DNA from: Plasmodium coatneyi
Taxonomy: Eukaryota; Apicomplexa; Aconoidasida; Haemosporida; Plasmodiidae
Length of the DNA: 64,000 nucleotides
Reading direction: 5' to 3'
Assembly: GCF_001680005.1 (NCBI RefSeq)
Contig: NC_033563.1
Location: 186,001-250,000, forward strand
A program made the position numbers and the translations under genes. Numbering within the stretch: the stretch's first letter is position 1; every line of letters begins with the position of its first letter. Below the pieces are notes generated by a model, which did not search any database, was not told where the DNA came from, and saw only the letters and a program-made list of their open reading frames with translations. Shown here piece by piece: positions 24,601-33,917 of this stretch.

Positions 24601-27338
24601 ATATGGACGGGCCTGATTCCCACCATGATAGTACAACTCACGGGTGGATCGCACCCGAAGTGGACACCCTATCCGTGTATGCATCGTATAAAAGGGCTAA
24701 CCACGGAAGGGAGGGCAACTCCCCCCAAGGTGAAATGCACCAAAGGGAGACACACAACCCTTGGGCGGAACAACAGGACGAGGAGGACGAACTGTACAAC
24801 GATCACAACAACAACAATGACAATCCCCACCGGAACAACAAGACGTGCCTCCTAATATACGATGGGAATAAAAAAACCTACGAACACCTCATACACAATC
24901 AACACCTATTTGCCTCCAAAAAAATGTTCGAACTTTATATAAAAAAAATAGACATCAAGGAAAAAATAAAGCATCATTATTTTTTCTTCTTCCTCCAAAT
25001 TAGTGACTATTTAAAATATTTTTACATCCTAGCGCACGAACATTTGGAGAAGCTGTACAATAGCAAAAAGAACAGCAACGTATTGAACAAGCTAAAAAAC
25101 TTCTTCGACATATCTTTAAGGTCTTCCGTATTGTACCATTTGAAGTACCGCCAAGACTACAACGTAGACGTGTCCGACATTCTAAGCATCATCGATAATG
25201 TCAACCTGATTATCGACCTGAGAAACTTCTACCTGAATATTAGTCAGGTCGATGCTGGACGATATGACCAGGAGGATGCCCTATATAATGATCAGACGAA
25301 CGGTGGAACGGCTTCGCTGGAATGGCAACAGGGGGAAGATCAAAGTGGAGCCTACTACCAGAAGGGACAACTCCAGGGGGGGAATTCCCCTAGAGGGGGG
25401 GTTGCCACCCAATCGGAGGACGACACGGATTTGGACAGCGAAACGGAGAGCCCCTCGGATGGAGACCAAGACCAAGTCGGGGGTGGATCCCCCCCAATGA
25501 AGGAACACAAAAATAGGAAGACAAAAAAGAAAACCAAAAAAAAGATGCAAAAAAGAAAAAAAAAAAATTATGCCACCATGGGAAAAAGGACGCAAAATGG
25601 GCCCAACCTGGATCAGCAACACCTCCTCGGGAAGAAGAAAAAAATTCTAGCCAACCTCAAAAATAATGTGCTCAATAACATACACAATAATATGCAAACC
25701 AACACGAATGTGGAAATTTACAAAGGACTGGTCCTGTCCTATCACAACATGTTTCCATACAACCTGATTTTTAACAACGTAACCATTTTTAAATACACAC
25801 TCATATTTCGTATTTTAAATTACTGCAAATATATTGAACATAAACTTACGGAGGTGTGGCTGAACCACATGTTTGTAAAAAACATTTTCATAAATGAGGA
25901 ATGCAAAAATAATTTGATGATGTGCATACACACGAGGGAGTGTATGAGTCACTTCTTAAAGTGCTACACGTATCACCTACAGAACGATGTAATCAAAACG
26001 GAATATGCTCACATGAATATGAAGCTAAAGGAGACGCTCATTTTCGACGACATTATACACATCCATAATGCGTACCTAAATAACATCCTCAGGTACTCCT
26101 TCATAATGAACCAAAATATTATTAGCTCCATTTTGAAGTTAATTTCCATATCGCACATTTTTACTAGACATATTCTAAAATTCAACTTTAACAAAAATGA
26201 GCAACTGGAACGTGTATCGTCTCGGGAAAATGGTAAGGCCGACCCCAACCGGGGGAACCCTAACGGAGATCACAACGAACACGCAAACGGAACAGACAAA
26301 AAGAAGAAGAAAAAAAATAATTACCACAGAAAATTTATTCAGGAACTCCTCTGCGATCAGGCATACATTTCCATGATACACAATACCATTAAGCACTACG
26401 ATAAGCATTTTAGAAATTTCTTCCTCCACCTCACTGACTACGTTAGCAACAACATCGATGACTATGCACACAACTTTTTAATAAAACTGGACTACAATTT
26501 TTACTACACGAACAAGTACAAGATTAGCAACGCACACATGGATGACGAACCCAACGGGGAATCCGCTGCAATGAACGCCACTTCCGCTGAGTACCCCATC
26601 AGGGGAAATGATGAAGGTGTTGCTCCACACGTTGATTCGTTCGAGCGGGGTAACCTCGCCCAGCGTGGGGGACATTTCGGTGGGCGAGTCGGCCAGCCGG
26701 CAAGTGGAAGCCCCCCGTCTAGCCCCAACCGACTGGCTTACAACGAGCAGTATGGTCACTCAGCAGAGCAAGTTTCAGACCATGTTGCAGACCATTCCGC
26801 CGTCCAGTATGATCACCTATCACACAAACAGGCTACCTACGCCGCTGGATACTCAACCAGTTATGAAGCGCACCCCCGCCAACGATATGCCCACCCGTCA
26901 GGAAGCACATCTCACACCCCCGACCAGCCCAACTACAACCGAAGCGTACACTATGCAGACGTGCACAACCCAGTGACACAACGCAGGAACAACTACCCTC
27001 AAACGCACCTAAACAAGGAACACCTGCTAAGCGAAAACAGATTCGCACCGTATCACCTAACCAGTCAGAATGCCCCCTACGGAGTTAACCCGTACGACAA
27101 AAACCAAAGCGGCTATGACACCCAAATGGGCAACCCAGCCAAAAGCACTGCCACCTACAGCAAGCTAAAAAAATACGGCCCGCATAATAATGAGAACCTG
27201 CCCAGCATGGATGCGCCACGAATCAACGCAGCCAGCATCAACGTCAGCGGCATTGACGTGAACAGCATCGATATAAGTGGCATCGACATTAACCCCGTCG
27301 ACCAAAATACGTATAAGAGTAAATTCATCCCGCAGTAG
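21612..27338 (+). CDS. Gamma-tubulin complex component (Spc97/Spc98/GCP family), spindle pole body protein
   Basis: GCP proteins form the gamma-tubulin ring that nucleates microtubules, here presumably at the centriolar plaque of the closed mitotic spindle. The gene is one exon of 1908 residues from the ATG at 21612. A GRIP1-like region appears at about residues 885-990: PLFDFIKNYIFYGKVKDTYR followed by EFFI, then VPTFLRN and ITGKYIDVL, closely following the GCP pattern. A GRIP2-like region begins at about 1370: YKGLVLSYHNMFPYNLIF, then RILNYCKYIEHKLTEVW and ECMSHFLKCYTYHLQ. These are separated by low-complexity insertions: an Asp run near 575, Lys runs near 140 (coded by a ~20-nt A tract) and 1310, and a Gln/His/Tyr/Asn-rich tail from about 1640. 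It is far longer than human GCP2/3. Which GCP it corresponds to cannot be told by eye. Confidence 0.85.
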   Translation: MELQDIRRKVENENNNRIHIAKAKFRNCLCLFNSYSKCYLNIKKSSNRETSKYDKIYGNENIRIGEEKKAKNSAKETSLEFTYPYRYEQNRSVFLIINSENINSGNSSICHNDIIYIIYNNKKYEHVNVQKRKKKRKKVREKKKKKKNALHDGKEDNYGSSVGSIPNQPFDTNPMYNSTIFETSNLNFGETYDSKKKKKKEKAAQGALTSKANKLRNKKNFIYSDDDDSDNNYEHIFTHINSNLHFLSVSNDHIEKEKNLYIQNERYVNTKDVIFRKMKFKKTMFFNLDTYNSWIIVKKSILVNEYLNRLAKNDLVDINDVLYDVVNMNSRLLNCYTKVYINDYFLLINNKTKEILGVQKVPRERPPIGSTHTGGVHTGGETNPEKREPPFSNSTGNYESMYYNLVLIKKMSLNHLFGTDTDINITFAFHNVCLTSYNKINENSSYMLIYNYNLTRESQFFLTNSNGRGEQIRAPDPHNMQQLTSHEDYTYFNNYITKKIAENYLTYSLYIKECLLIIDILYVLNNSYGNLIYIKEHYKYDHQTYYSYACDVLQRRRGHPELERDAKGDSTSVYSLSSDSEQDDENDDDDDDDRNDRDDDGGESSASASSNASTASSEQVRAKANFTPEEKQLFHELNNDLVYLMPKYKLVLHPLLLRDQKSNSSHLEITKEILKLGIFLRRIQRFIEINKRGQSCNSTFDMFCCCLYNISMHILNHVNKIEENVRNVYNFSKIYMKDGNAGSYYPPGGNKTWEQIPGTETQTKLNDLPMCLFDANSLSTCTDPEEKKIFFSINNLFRKNVHDFNLFFNINIEKAEDISLYKIKIIVLPLLQIGKLLNKIINKIITKKQMNNSRYLIDLIYKLQEYLHSDSINKTVLTYLLKNITTPLFDFIKNYIFYGKVKDTYREFFIHENRNITPYYKQTNKFYCTNIFKYIYKRYIDMSTNYWGAKYVILNRKVPTFLRNVSYHIFITGKYIDVLSACSKLLTLQSRRRNGPYMDGPDSHHDSTTHGWIAPEVDTLSVYASYKRANHGREGNSPQGEMHQRETHNPWAEQQDEEDELYNDHNNNNDNPHRNNKTCLLIYDGNKKTYEHLIHNQHLFASKKMFELYIKKIDIKEKIKHHYFFFFLQISDYLKYFYILAHEHLEKLYNSKKNSNVLNKLKNFFDISLRSSVLYHLKYRQDYNVDVSDILSIIDNVNLIIDLRNFYLNISQVDAGRYDQEDALYNDQTNGGTASLEWQQGEDQSGAYYQKGQLQGGNSPRGGVATQSEDDTDLDSETESPSDGDQDQVGGGSPPMKEHKNRKTKKKTKKKMQKRKKKNYATMGKRTQNGPNLDQQHLLGKKKKILANLKNNVLNNIHNNMQTNTNVEIYKGLVLSYHNMFPYNLIFNNVTIFKYTLIFRILNYCKYIEHKLTEVWLNHMFVKNIFINEECKNNLMMCIHTRECMSHFLKCYTYHLQNDVIKTEYAHMNMKLKETLIFDDIIHIHNAYLNNILRYSFIMNQNIISSILKLISISHIFTRHILKFNFNKNEQLERVSSRENGKADPNRGNPNGDHNEHANGTDKKKKKKNNYHRKFIQELLCDQAYISMIHNTIKHYDKHFRNFFLHLTDYVSNNIDDYAHNFLIKLDYNFYYTNKYKISNAHMDDEPNGESAAMNATSAEYPIRGNDEGVAPHVDSFERGNLAQRGGHFGGRVGQPASGSPPSSPNRLAYNEQYGHSAEQVSDHVADHSAVQYDHLSHKQATYAAGYSTSYEAHPRQRYAHPSGSTSHTPDQPNYNRSVHYADVHNPVTQRRNNYPQTHLNKEHLLSENRFAPYHLTSQNAPYGVNPYDKNQSGYDTQMGNPAKSTATYSKLKKYGPHNNENLPSMDAPRINAASINVSGIDVNSIDISGIDINPVDQNTYKSKFIPQ

Positions 27339-28128
27339 GACTCTCCCCCCGTTGCTGCTTCCATCCTGCAGAACGTTCATACGACTTGATCCCCCCAATT
27401 AGTTAGAAAGATGAATTATGCATACGCGCACACATGCATTTGTCTCTTTCCAACGAGGGAACATAACCTGGGCAGTCGCACACCCGTTAAGAGGTACCAT
27501 TTTGTAAACTTTTTTTTTTTTTTTTTCAATTTTTATTCCTTTTTTCCTGGTTAATGTGCCACCGTTGTGCATCAATTTGGCAAAGCGAATGATACATATG
27601 TGCATATATATGGGGTGCCTTTTTTTTTTTTTTTTTTTTTTCGTAAGAAACTTCGTATATACGTTAAAGTTGGCTACATTTTTGTGCATGTATGCCCCAT
27701 TGTTCATCCCTACTGGCGACTTAGCAAACGCGTCGAAAACACTTGGCAAGCATTTACCAAAAGGGAACAACAAAGCATAGTCCAACCCACCCCCTTTGCA
27801 AACACCGAATGACACATACAACAAAGGAACATAAGTAAAAAAAGTAAAAAAATTGCCCCTAGTGTATACCACTTAACGGAGTAAATTTCCTGCGTGCCCC
27901 CCCCTAACCAAGGAGAGGAGCTCACTACCACGCTGGGGCAAGTGCCAAGGAGTTACCCAAACAGGAGGGCCAAACCACAACGGGAGAAGCGTGAACAGGG
28001 TCTGGTTGCTCCTCCATACAGTGTAACCCAAGCGAAGTGAAAATTATTCCCCCGCCTTTTCCCAGCAACTCCAAGCTTGAGGATAGCAAAGGTAAAAGTG
28101 CCCCCCCCACACACACATTTACAACAGA
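27339..28128. other. Intergenic region upstream of plasmoredoxin
   Basis: This 0.8 kb holds T tracts at about 27511-27526 and 27621-27641. A 157-codon minus-strand ORF crosses it, but its length depends on Lys runs from those tracts. I see no gene. Confidence 0.6.
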
Positions 28129-28668
28129 ATGGAATGCAAAGTGGACCGTCCCGTTATGCAAAATGCAGAGCCAAGTGGGAGCGAACAAAATGTAGCCAAA
28201 AATTACCTCACGCACTTATACCAATTTCAAAACAATGAAATGAAAAAAGTCGATGCGTCCTATTTTGAAAATAAATATCTGGGTCTATTTTTTGGAGCAT
28301 CCTGGTGCAGGTATTGTGTAACTTTTATACAAAAAATAAATTTTTTTAAAAAAAATTTCCCCTTTGTTGAAATTATATACATCCCTTTTGACAAGACATA
28401 TAATGACTATGTAGCTTTCCTAAAAGGCACCGATTTTTACAGCTTGCCTTTCGATAATTATCTCTACATTTGCAAAAAATTCAATATAAAAAATTTGCCA
28501 TCCTTTATGATCATAGCCCCTAACAACAATGTGCTTGTCAGAGATGCCGTGCAGCTCATCAAAACGGACGCCTATGTGACGAACTTCAAGTCGTTAGTAA
28601 AAAATTATACCGTCCAACCTGGCAACTTCAAATTTGGCAATCGCTTCTTCGACTTATTTTGCGCGTAG
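28129..28668 (+). CDS. PLRX: Plasmoredoxin, Plasmodium-specific thioredoxin-like redox protein
   Basis: Plasmoredoxin is a cytosolic dithiol protein of the thioredoxin superfamily, described only in Plasmodium; it can be reduced by glutathione and can reduce ribonucleotide reductase. The 179-residue protein has one thioredoxin fold: FFGASWCRYCVTFI carries the active site WCRYC (Cys60 and Cys63), followed by VEIIYIPFD, a cis-Pro region NLPSFMII, and an unusual C-terminal extension ending FFDLFCA. Its length matches the known family. As I recall it, the P. falciparum site is WCKYC, so the Lys-to-Arg change is a conservative difference. The start at 28129 is the first ATG; a second at codon 10 is possible. 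There is no intron or targeting signal. Confidence 0.93.
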   Translation: MECKVDRPVMQNAEPSGSEQNVAKNYLTHLYQFQNNEMKKVDASYFENKYLGLFFGASWCRYCVTFIQKINFFKKNFPFVEIIYIPFDKTYNDYVAFLKGTDFYSLPFDNYLYICKKFNIKNLPSFMIIAPNNNVLVRDAVQLIKTDAYVTNFKSLVKNYTVQPGNFKFGNRFFDLFCA

Positions 28669-29005
28669 GCGCGATGCGCGGCTACAAAATTAGCCCCTTT
28701 TATGCATTTTTTGTGCAAATTTTATGCACATTTTTTGTGCAAATTTTATGCACATTTTTTATTTTGAAAAATTTGTGTTTAAAAATTTGGACGCCCACCC
28801 TCGCACAAAGTTATGCAAAACGTGGATACGCTTGGAGTGCCGCCGAATGGAGGTCCCCCATGAGGAAAAAAAAAAAATTCAAGGAAGGTTGTCACCACGG
28901 GGTGAAATCACGCCACGCAATTCGTGCAAACTGAACTGACGCAGGGAATGCAACCGCCCCATCGATCATAGGGAAGTAACGCTGCATAGTAACGTGTGCT
29001 TCCCC
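28669..29005. other. Convergent 3' flanks of plasmoredoxin and BCKDH-E2
   Basis: This short region contains the 24-bp tandem duplication listed separately. No coding sequence is supported. The direct repeat lies 38 bp past the plasmoredoxin stop and may fall in its 3' UTR. Confidence 0.6.
28706..28753 (+). repeat. Perfect 24-bp direct repeat, two copies, 3' of plasmoredoxin
   Basis: Positions 28706-28729 and 28730-28753 are identical, and a 7-base partial third copy follows. Each unit carries GTGCAAATTTTATGCAC, which is nearly self-complementary, so the transcript could form small hairpins. Confidence 0.9.
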
Positions 29006-30370
29006 CTACACGGCGTACGGGTCCAGAGAAGTGACACCCTCCACGACTTCGTTCAGTTTCTTCGAAAATCGAGCCAGGATAGCTCCGTCGACGAACCTGT
29101 GATCCGCTCCATAAGTCAAGTTCATCGTTTCCGCAACAAGGATGTCTGATAAGTCGGTTAGTTCTTTCTTCTCATTTTTTAAAAAGAGCTGCTTCTCAAT
29201 TTTAGACAATCCGATAATGCAGGCCTGGTTATCAAAAACAATTGGCGTGGCAAACGTTCCCCCTATGACACCAAAATTGCTAATTGTGATTGTACCTCCA
29301 GTTATGTCACTTTTGCTTAACTTCATCTGAATGGCTTTATCACGTAGGGAAGTCAGCTCCTTCTGTATTTCAACCATATTTTTCAATTCCACATTTTTTA
29401 TATTTGGCACGAGTAAACCATTTGGCGTATCCATGGCGATACACACATTATGGCTCTTATAAACAGTGTAGGAATTTTTTCTTGAATCGAACTTCGAGTT
29501 TAGCAATGGGAATTCTTTCAACACGTTCGAAATGAGCTTGATCAGAATGCTCGTTAATGTTACGTTGACGTTTTCCTTCTCTAGGACGCTCTTCTTTATT
29601 TCATTTCTTGCATTTATTAAATTCTGCACGTTGTATTTTTCGTTTAAGTGAAACAGGGGGATACTGAAAGAATCGTTCATGCTTTTACACATGGCTAGTT
29701 TTATTCCCTGCAATGGTACTTCCTCCAGGACGTCTCCATTTAAGTTACTTCCCGCATTTGAGATTTCTCCGTTTTTCACCTTCTGATGATACTGCTCCAC
29801 GTCCTCCATAGTTATGGCGTCTTTACTGAAGTAACTTCCAATTTCGTCCACGTCCAGTTTGTACTCTTGGGCCTTTTTCTTCACCCCGGGGGATGCCTTC
29901 ACGGTTGACACTTTATTCCCCTGTTGCTTCACTTGGGGGGATGCACCTGATGAAGGTGATTCATTTGAATCTACCGCCCCCTCCGCCTGATTGTCTGCCT
30001 CCTCTTCACCATTTTCTTCCTCCACTTCCACATTGTCATCCTCCGTGTCGATTTCGCAAAAATACGACCCAATTTTAATTATCTCCCTCTCCTCAGCATA
30101 CCTCTTCACCAGCACGCCACTGTACTTGCTCGTTATATCTACCGCTGCTTTATCACTCTGCACAGTTAGGAGGGTCTCCATTTCGCTCACACTCTCTCCT
30201 TCCTTTTTGTTCCACTGAGTTATTTCCACCTCAGAAATTCCCTCTCCTATATCGAACAGTTTACATTTTACTATTTTAAGTTTCACGTTACTCGTGTTGA
30301 TATAGCGAGCCAGGGGGTACCTGCTCACGGGCTGCACTCGCCTGAGGAGGCCCTTCGCCCTTTGCATCAT
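29006..30370 (-). CDS. BCKDH-E2: Branched-chain 2-oxo acid dehydrogenase E2 (dihydrolipoyl transacylase), mitochondrial
   Basis: E2 is the core of the mitochondrial BCKDH complex. In Plasmodium this complex is known to make acetyl-CoA from pyruvate, because the true PDH sits in the apicoplast. The start is the ATG pair at 30365-30370, since upstream in-frame codons contain no ATG; this gives 454 residues. Residues 1-30 are Arg-rich and lack acidic residues, as in a mitochondrial presequence (RAKGLLRRVQPVSRYPLARY). The lipoyl domain has VQSDKAAVDI with lipoyl Lys74. An acidic linker precedes a peripheral-subunit-binding domain (about 160-205, SPGVKKKAQEYKLDVDEIGS). The acyltransferase domain ends with the catalytic GADHRFVDGA near residues 420-430. 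The preserved IGGTFATP and QACIIGL blocks favour the E2 class. No intron is seen. Confidence 0.93.
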   Translation of the reverse strand: MMQRAKGLLRRVQPVSRYPLARYINTSNVKLKIVKCKLFDIGEGISEVEITQWNKKEGESVSEMETLLTVQSDKAAVDITSKYSGVLVKRYAEEREIIKIGSYFCEIDTEDDNVEVEEENGEEEADNQAEGAVDSNESPSSGASPQVKQQGNKVSTVKASPGVKKKAQEYKLDVDEIGSYFSKDAITMEDVEQYHQKVKNGEISNAGSNLNGDVLEEVPLQGIKLAMCKSMNDSFSIPLFHLNEKYNVQNLINARNEIKKSVLEKENVNVTLTSILIKLISNVLKEFPLLNSKFDSRKNSYTVYKSHNVCIAMDTPNGLLVPNIKNVELKNMVEIQKELTSLRDKAIQMKLSKSDITGGTITISNFGVIGGTFATPIVFDNQACIIGLSKIEKQLFLKNEKKELTDLSDILVAETMNLTYGADHRFVDGAILARFSKKLNEVVEGVTSLDPYAV

Positions 30371-31669
30371 CGTAAGGAAGGGAGAGCGAAACGGATAAGT
30401 GGTGCGCTGGCCAGTGGTATGCGTCCCGGACGCAGAGTTACGAAGCAACGTGATAAATTAGGTCAATTCTACTGGTCGGAGGCACCCCTTTCGTGGCAAC
30501 CTGTTCAGCCACTTTTGCAGGTGGAAAATCGACTAATCGCTACTTCCTCGTCCCTATTTTACGGATGACGGATGTACAGTCCGGAGACGCCCAGTTCGTC
30601 ACTCGAGCCTCTCGACGACTGTAACTTCCCAAAAGTACAGTACTACAATCACGTGCATACGCGGGAAGGCTAACCCTCAAAATCGTTTTGAAAGAAAGAA
30701 AAGGAACAGCCAAAAAAAAAAGGCTAATTAAAGATGTATTTTTTTTTTTTTTTTCTTCTTTATTTTTATCGCAAAAATGGGAAATCAGTTACGCCCCTAA
30801 TATGTACAATTTCCTTTCAGTTTTAATTAAAAAAAAATAGCTAGGAAATTCAATCGTCGTTTCGAAAAAATTGTCGGGTTTCCCTTTTTTCCTTCCATCT
30901 GCGGGTCATTTTTTTTCCATCATATTGCCCACCATTTTTCCACCAGGAAATACTCCAAAATGAAGATCATGCATAAACGGAACACTCGGACCAAAAAAAA
31001 AAAAAAAAATTCCAATGGGCACCCCCCCTTGGCGGTGCCAAAATTGACGCAGTAGCGGTCCGTAATTATCCTGCGTTTGTCACGTGATCAGAGGTCTTTC
31101 CCTTTTCGGTTCACCTGCTCTTTTGTTTCCCTTCTTGCCTATTTTTATCCCCACCTACTACTGCCACTAATAGGACGACTACTTTCGCGCGGAAGGCCAG
31201 GTCCCTCTCCAAGGGGCACTGCACCATGAGGACGGAACAGCGCAGAGTGAGCAATTTTACCGCTCTGTTTGCTGAAAGAACTGTATATAGCAGCTGCACC
31301 TGAAAAGGAGGAGGATCATTTCACCCCATCGGGTGGATCCCCCCCACTGATTTACACATGCTACTACTGATAACCTGTGTGTGTAACGCACGTGCAGCGG
31401 AAGTCATTTTTAAAAGACCACAGGTCTCCTTCTCGTGGGGACCTCTTACCAGGGGGACCCTCCAACCAAGTAGGGTACACACCTGTCCGCTACGCAAATG
31501 GCTAGCAAAAATATAGAGGAACAAGATTATAAAAAAAACTGACACATGTACATATGACATGGTGAAACGAAATATGTACCCCTCGTTCCCCTCCTAAAAA
31601 GGGGAGAATATATTGCTCCCCACTTTGCCCACTCTCCACTCTTCGCCTGCTTTTCCTTACACCCCAAAA
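30371..31669. other. Divergent intergenic region between BCKDH-E2 and the RBR ligase
   Basis: This 1.3 kb should contain both promoters. It carries T and A tracts (30739-30754, 30993-31009) and one A-tract/TAGCTAG element at 30829-30844. Two short hairpins are visible: GGCACC/GGTGCC in 31019-31039, and CACCC/GGGTG in 31323-31337. Nothing coding is supported. Confidence 0.55.
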
Positions 31670-33490
31670 ATGAACATCCCGAAGGAGGACAGCCTCGCCA
31701 GCCGATCGATAGATGTTACCATACAACTTGATAGGGACCGAAAAATGAAGGTCGTAAAAAAGGTCGTAAGGAACGTTGTAAAAAATGTGAATTCCTGCGA
31801 CATCCTCATGAACCAAAGTGGCAACTACCACTCGAGCGAAAGAAAAGAAACAGATGAATCCCTCAACGAAGGAATGAAAATCTACCTACAGTATTTCCAA
31901 AGAAGGATGGCAAAATATAGAGACACTAATATCTATGAGGTATACACCTTAGAACAGGTCGAAGAGAAGATGAAAGAAGCAGTGACAGACGTTGTTAGCC
32001 TCACCAACCTTCACTACGAATATGCATACCTCTTTTTAAAGTCGTACAATTTTAATTCAAACGATTTTATCGAAGCGTGGTTTAGGAACCCAAAGGAAGT
32101 GCTCACAAAGGCACACATGTCTCACCTGAGGGAGGAAGACCTCTGTGCAGATTATGCGAATGGTGAGACCGCTCCTCCAGTAGTAGCACCCACCACTGAC
32201 ATGACTATATCAACAGAAGAGTTCCCCTCTGAAAAAGTTGCTCAGACGGAGAGAGGCACCAAATATACATGCCCAATTCTACTTAACGAATATGACCTAC
32301 AAGACACACACGCACTCAAATGCGGACACCGGTACTCCAAGCAATGCTGGAGAGGCTACCTCCAAACAGCCATCGACAACGAATTTTACGAAAATATAAT
32401 AACTAAAAAATGCATAGAACCAAAATGCCAAGAAATCATCATGAGGGAAGATTGGAAAAACATCTCCCACCCAAGCAATGACCTCCTTGCACAATACGAA
32501 AAGATCCTACTTAAGATATTCATAAAGAGTAACCCTAGTTTAAAAAAATGCCCACGTGATAAATGTGCGTATGTTATCGAATCTGTGATGCTACCCGACA
32601 ACGGAGTCATTTGCAAATGTGGATACAACTTCTGCTTCAACTGCACGGAAGAATTTCACAGACCCGTCACCTGTTCTGTCATTAAACAGTGGAATGATCT
32701 GCTAACGAAGGGTGAACATAATATTAAGTGGATTCGTTCCCACACAAAGCAATGCCCCAACTGTGCCAAGGCGATTGAGAAAACGTCCGGCTGCATGAAC
32801 GTGAAGTGCATCTGCGGGTTCAGCTTCTGCTGGTTGTGCTTGCAACCCTGGGCGCACCACAAGGGGGGCTTCTACCAGTGCAATCAGTACGTCACGCGGA
32901 GGGGGGCATTAAATGGAGCACAAGATGATCTACAACATGACGCAACAGATGACGCAAACGAAATGTCCAAGGACACCCCTGACGAGGCGCCCACCCTCAC
33001 ACCGCAGAGCCGCAAAAGCGCGCACGAGGCGCTTCACAAATTCAGCCACTTCAAAACACGATTCGATGCCCACCAGCATGGAGAAGAGTTTTCCATAAAA
33101 ACGCAGCTGCTATTCCTTTCCCAGTTTTGCACCTCCAATAACATCGAGCCAACGCATCGCATACATCATTTTGAGGATTCCATCATACAAACCATTAGAT
33201 GCAGGAAGATGCTCAAGTGGTCCTACGCCTTCGCCTACTTTGCCACTTGGGAGGATGAGAATAAAAAATATCTCTTCGAGTACCACCAAGGACAGCTAGA
33301 AAAAAACTTAGACATTTTACAAAAAAAAACGGAGAGTGTAAATTTGGCTCATTTTCTGACCACCAATTTGGACGTCAAAGTTGTTCGTGAAGTGGAGGAG
33401 TTAACCAATACAGTCGATGTGTTTTTTAAAAATATTTGCGACTTTATGGAGAGCACCTTTAGCTCCTGTGCTGAGAAACGCTTAGGTTGA
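31670..33490 (+). CDS. Ariadne-type RBR E3 ubiquitin ligase
   Basis: RBR ligases take ubiquitin from an E2 onto a cysteine of their own RING2 before passing it to the substrate. The start is the ATG at 31670 (AAAAATGAAC), giving 606 residues; the frame is open further upstream but without ATG. RING1 starts at about residue 200 (CPILLNEY, then LKCGHRYSKQCW and CIEPKCQEII). The IBR follows (KKCPRDKCAYVIE, VICKCGYNFCFNC). RING2 starts near 361 (CPNCAKAIEKTSGCMNVKCI), with the predicted catalytic Cys375 in TSGC; the usual His after it (GCNHM) is replaced, giving GCMNV. A Cys-x-W-x-C-LQPW ending and a helical C-terminal Ariadne-like region (RCRKMLKWSYAFAY, YHQGQLEKNLDIL) support ariadne rather than parkin. 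No intron is seen. Confidence 0.9.
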   Translation: MNIPKEDSLASRSIDVTIQLDRDRKMKVVKKVVRNVVKNVNSCDILMNQSGNYHSSERKETDESLNEGMKIYLQYFQRRMAKYRDTNIYEVYTLEQVEEKMKEAVTDVVSLTNLHYEYAYLFLKSYNFNSNDFIEAWFRNPKEVLTKAHMSHLREEDLCADYANGETAPPVVAPTTDMTISTEEFPSEKVAQTERGTKYTCPILLNEYDLQDTHALKCGHRYSKQCWRGYLQTAIDNEFYENIITKKCIEPKCQEIIMREDWKNISHPSNDLLAQYEKILLKIFIKSNPSLKKCPRDKCAYVIESVMLPDNGVICKCGYNFCFNCTEEFHRPVTCSVIKQWNDLLTKGEHNIKWIRSHTKQCPNCAKAIEKTSGCMNVKCICGFSFCWLCLQPWAHHKGGFYQCNQYVTRRGALNGAQDDLQHDATDDANEMSKDTPDEAPTLTPQSRKSAHEALHKFSHFKTRFDAHQHGEEFSIKTQLLFLSQFCTSNNIEPTHRIHHFEDSIIQTIRCRKMLKWSYAFAYFATWEDENKKYLFEYHQGQLEKNLDILQKKTESVNLAHFLTTNLDVKVVREVEELTNTVDVFFKNICDFMESTFSSCAEKRLG

Positions 33491-33917
33491 TGGTCACATG
33501 GTGGAGCATAATTCATGTGAAGAGACCGCCAAGGTGTATCACTATGTTTATATTTAACCACATTGCCGCGCTTAAAAACATTTTTCTTTTTTTTTTTTTT
33601 GCGTATGTTTTTTACTTATGTGCCTGCCTTCCAAACAGGAAAAACATCATTCATCACTAAAAAAGAGGGGAAGACACCAACATGCACAATGTGTAAACCC
33701 TACTGGGAATTTTTTTTTCTTTAAATCCTCCCAAAAGGGTTATCTTTGCCCTTTTATGGCACCCCATGTAGGAAAAACAAAACGACCTGCAGTTCCTTTC
33801 ACGCTTCTAAAGTGGCAACGCGTAGAGGGATGGTGTGCACAGTGCACTCGTGCGAAAATGTGACCGCCTGTCGAAAGGGGCTTAACCAAATGGAGTCAAC
33901 AAACAACCAGCTACCGT
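33491..33917. other. Convergent 3' flanks of the RBR ligase and PEBP genes
   Basis: This 0.4 kb holds short T tracts (33588-33600, 33712-33720) and no supported gene. Confidence 0.6.

Noticed and set aside
27399..27872. 157-codon minus-strand ORF between the gamma-tubulin complex gene and plasmoredoxin
   Set aside because: Its length depends on Lys runs coded by T tracts at 27511-27526 and 27621-27641, and it resembles no protein.
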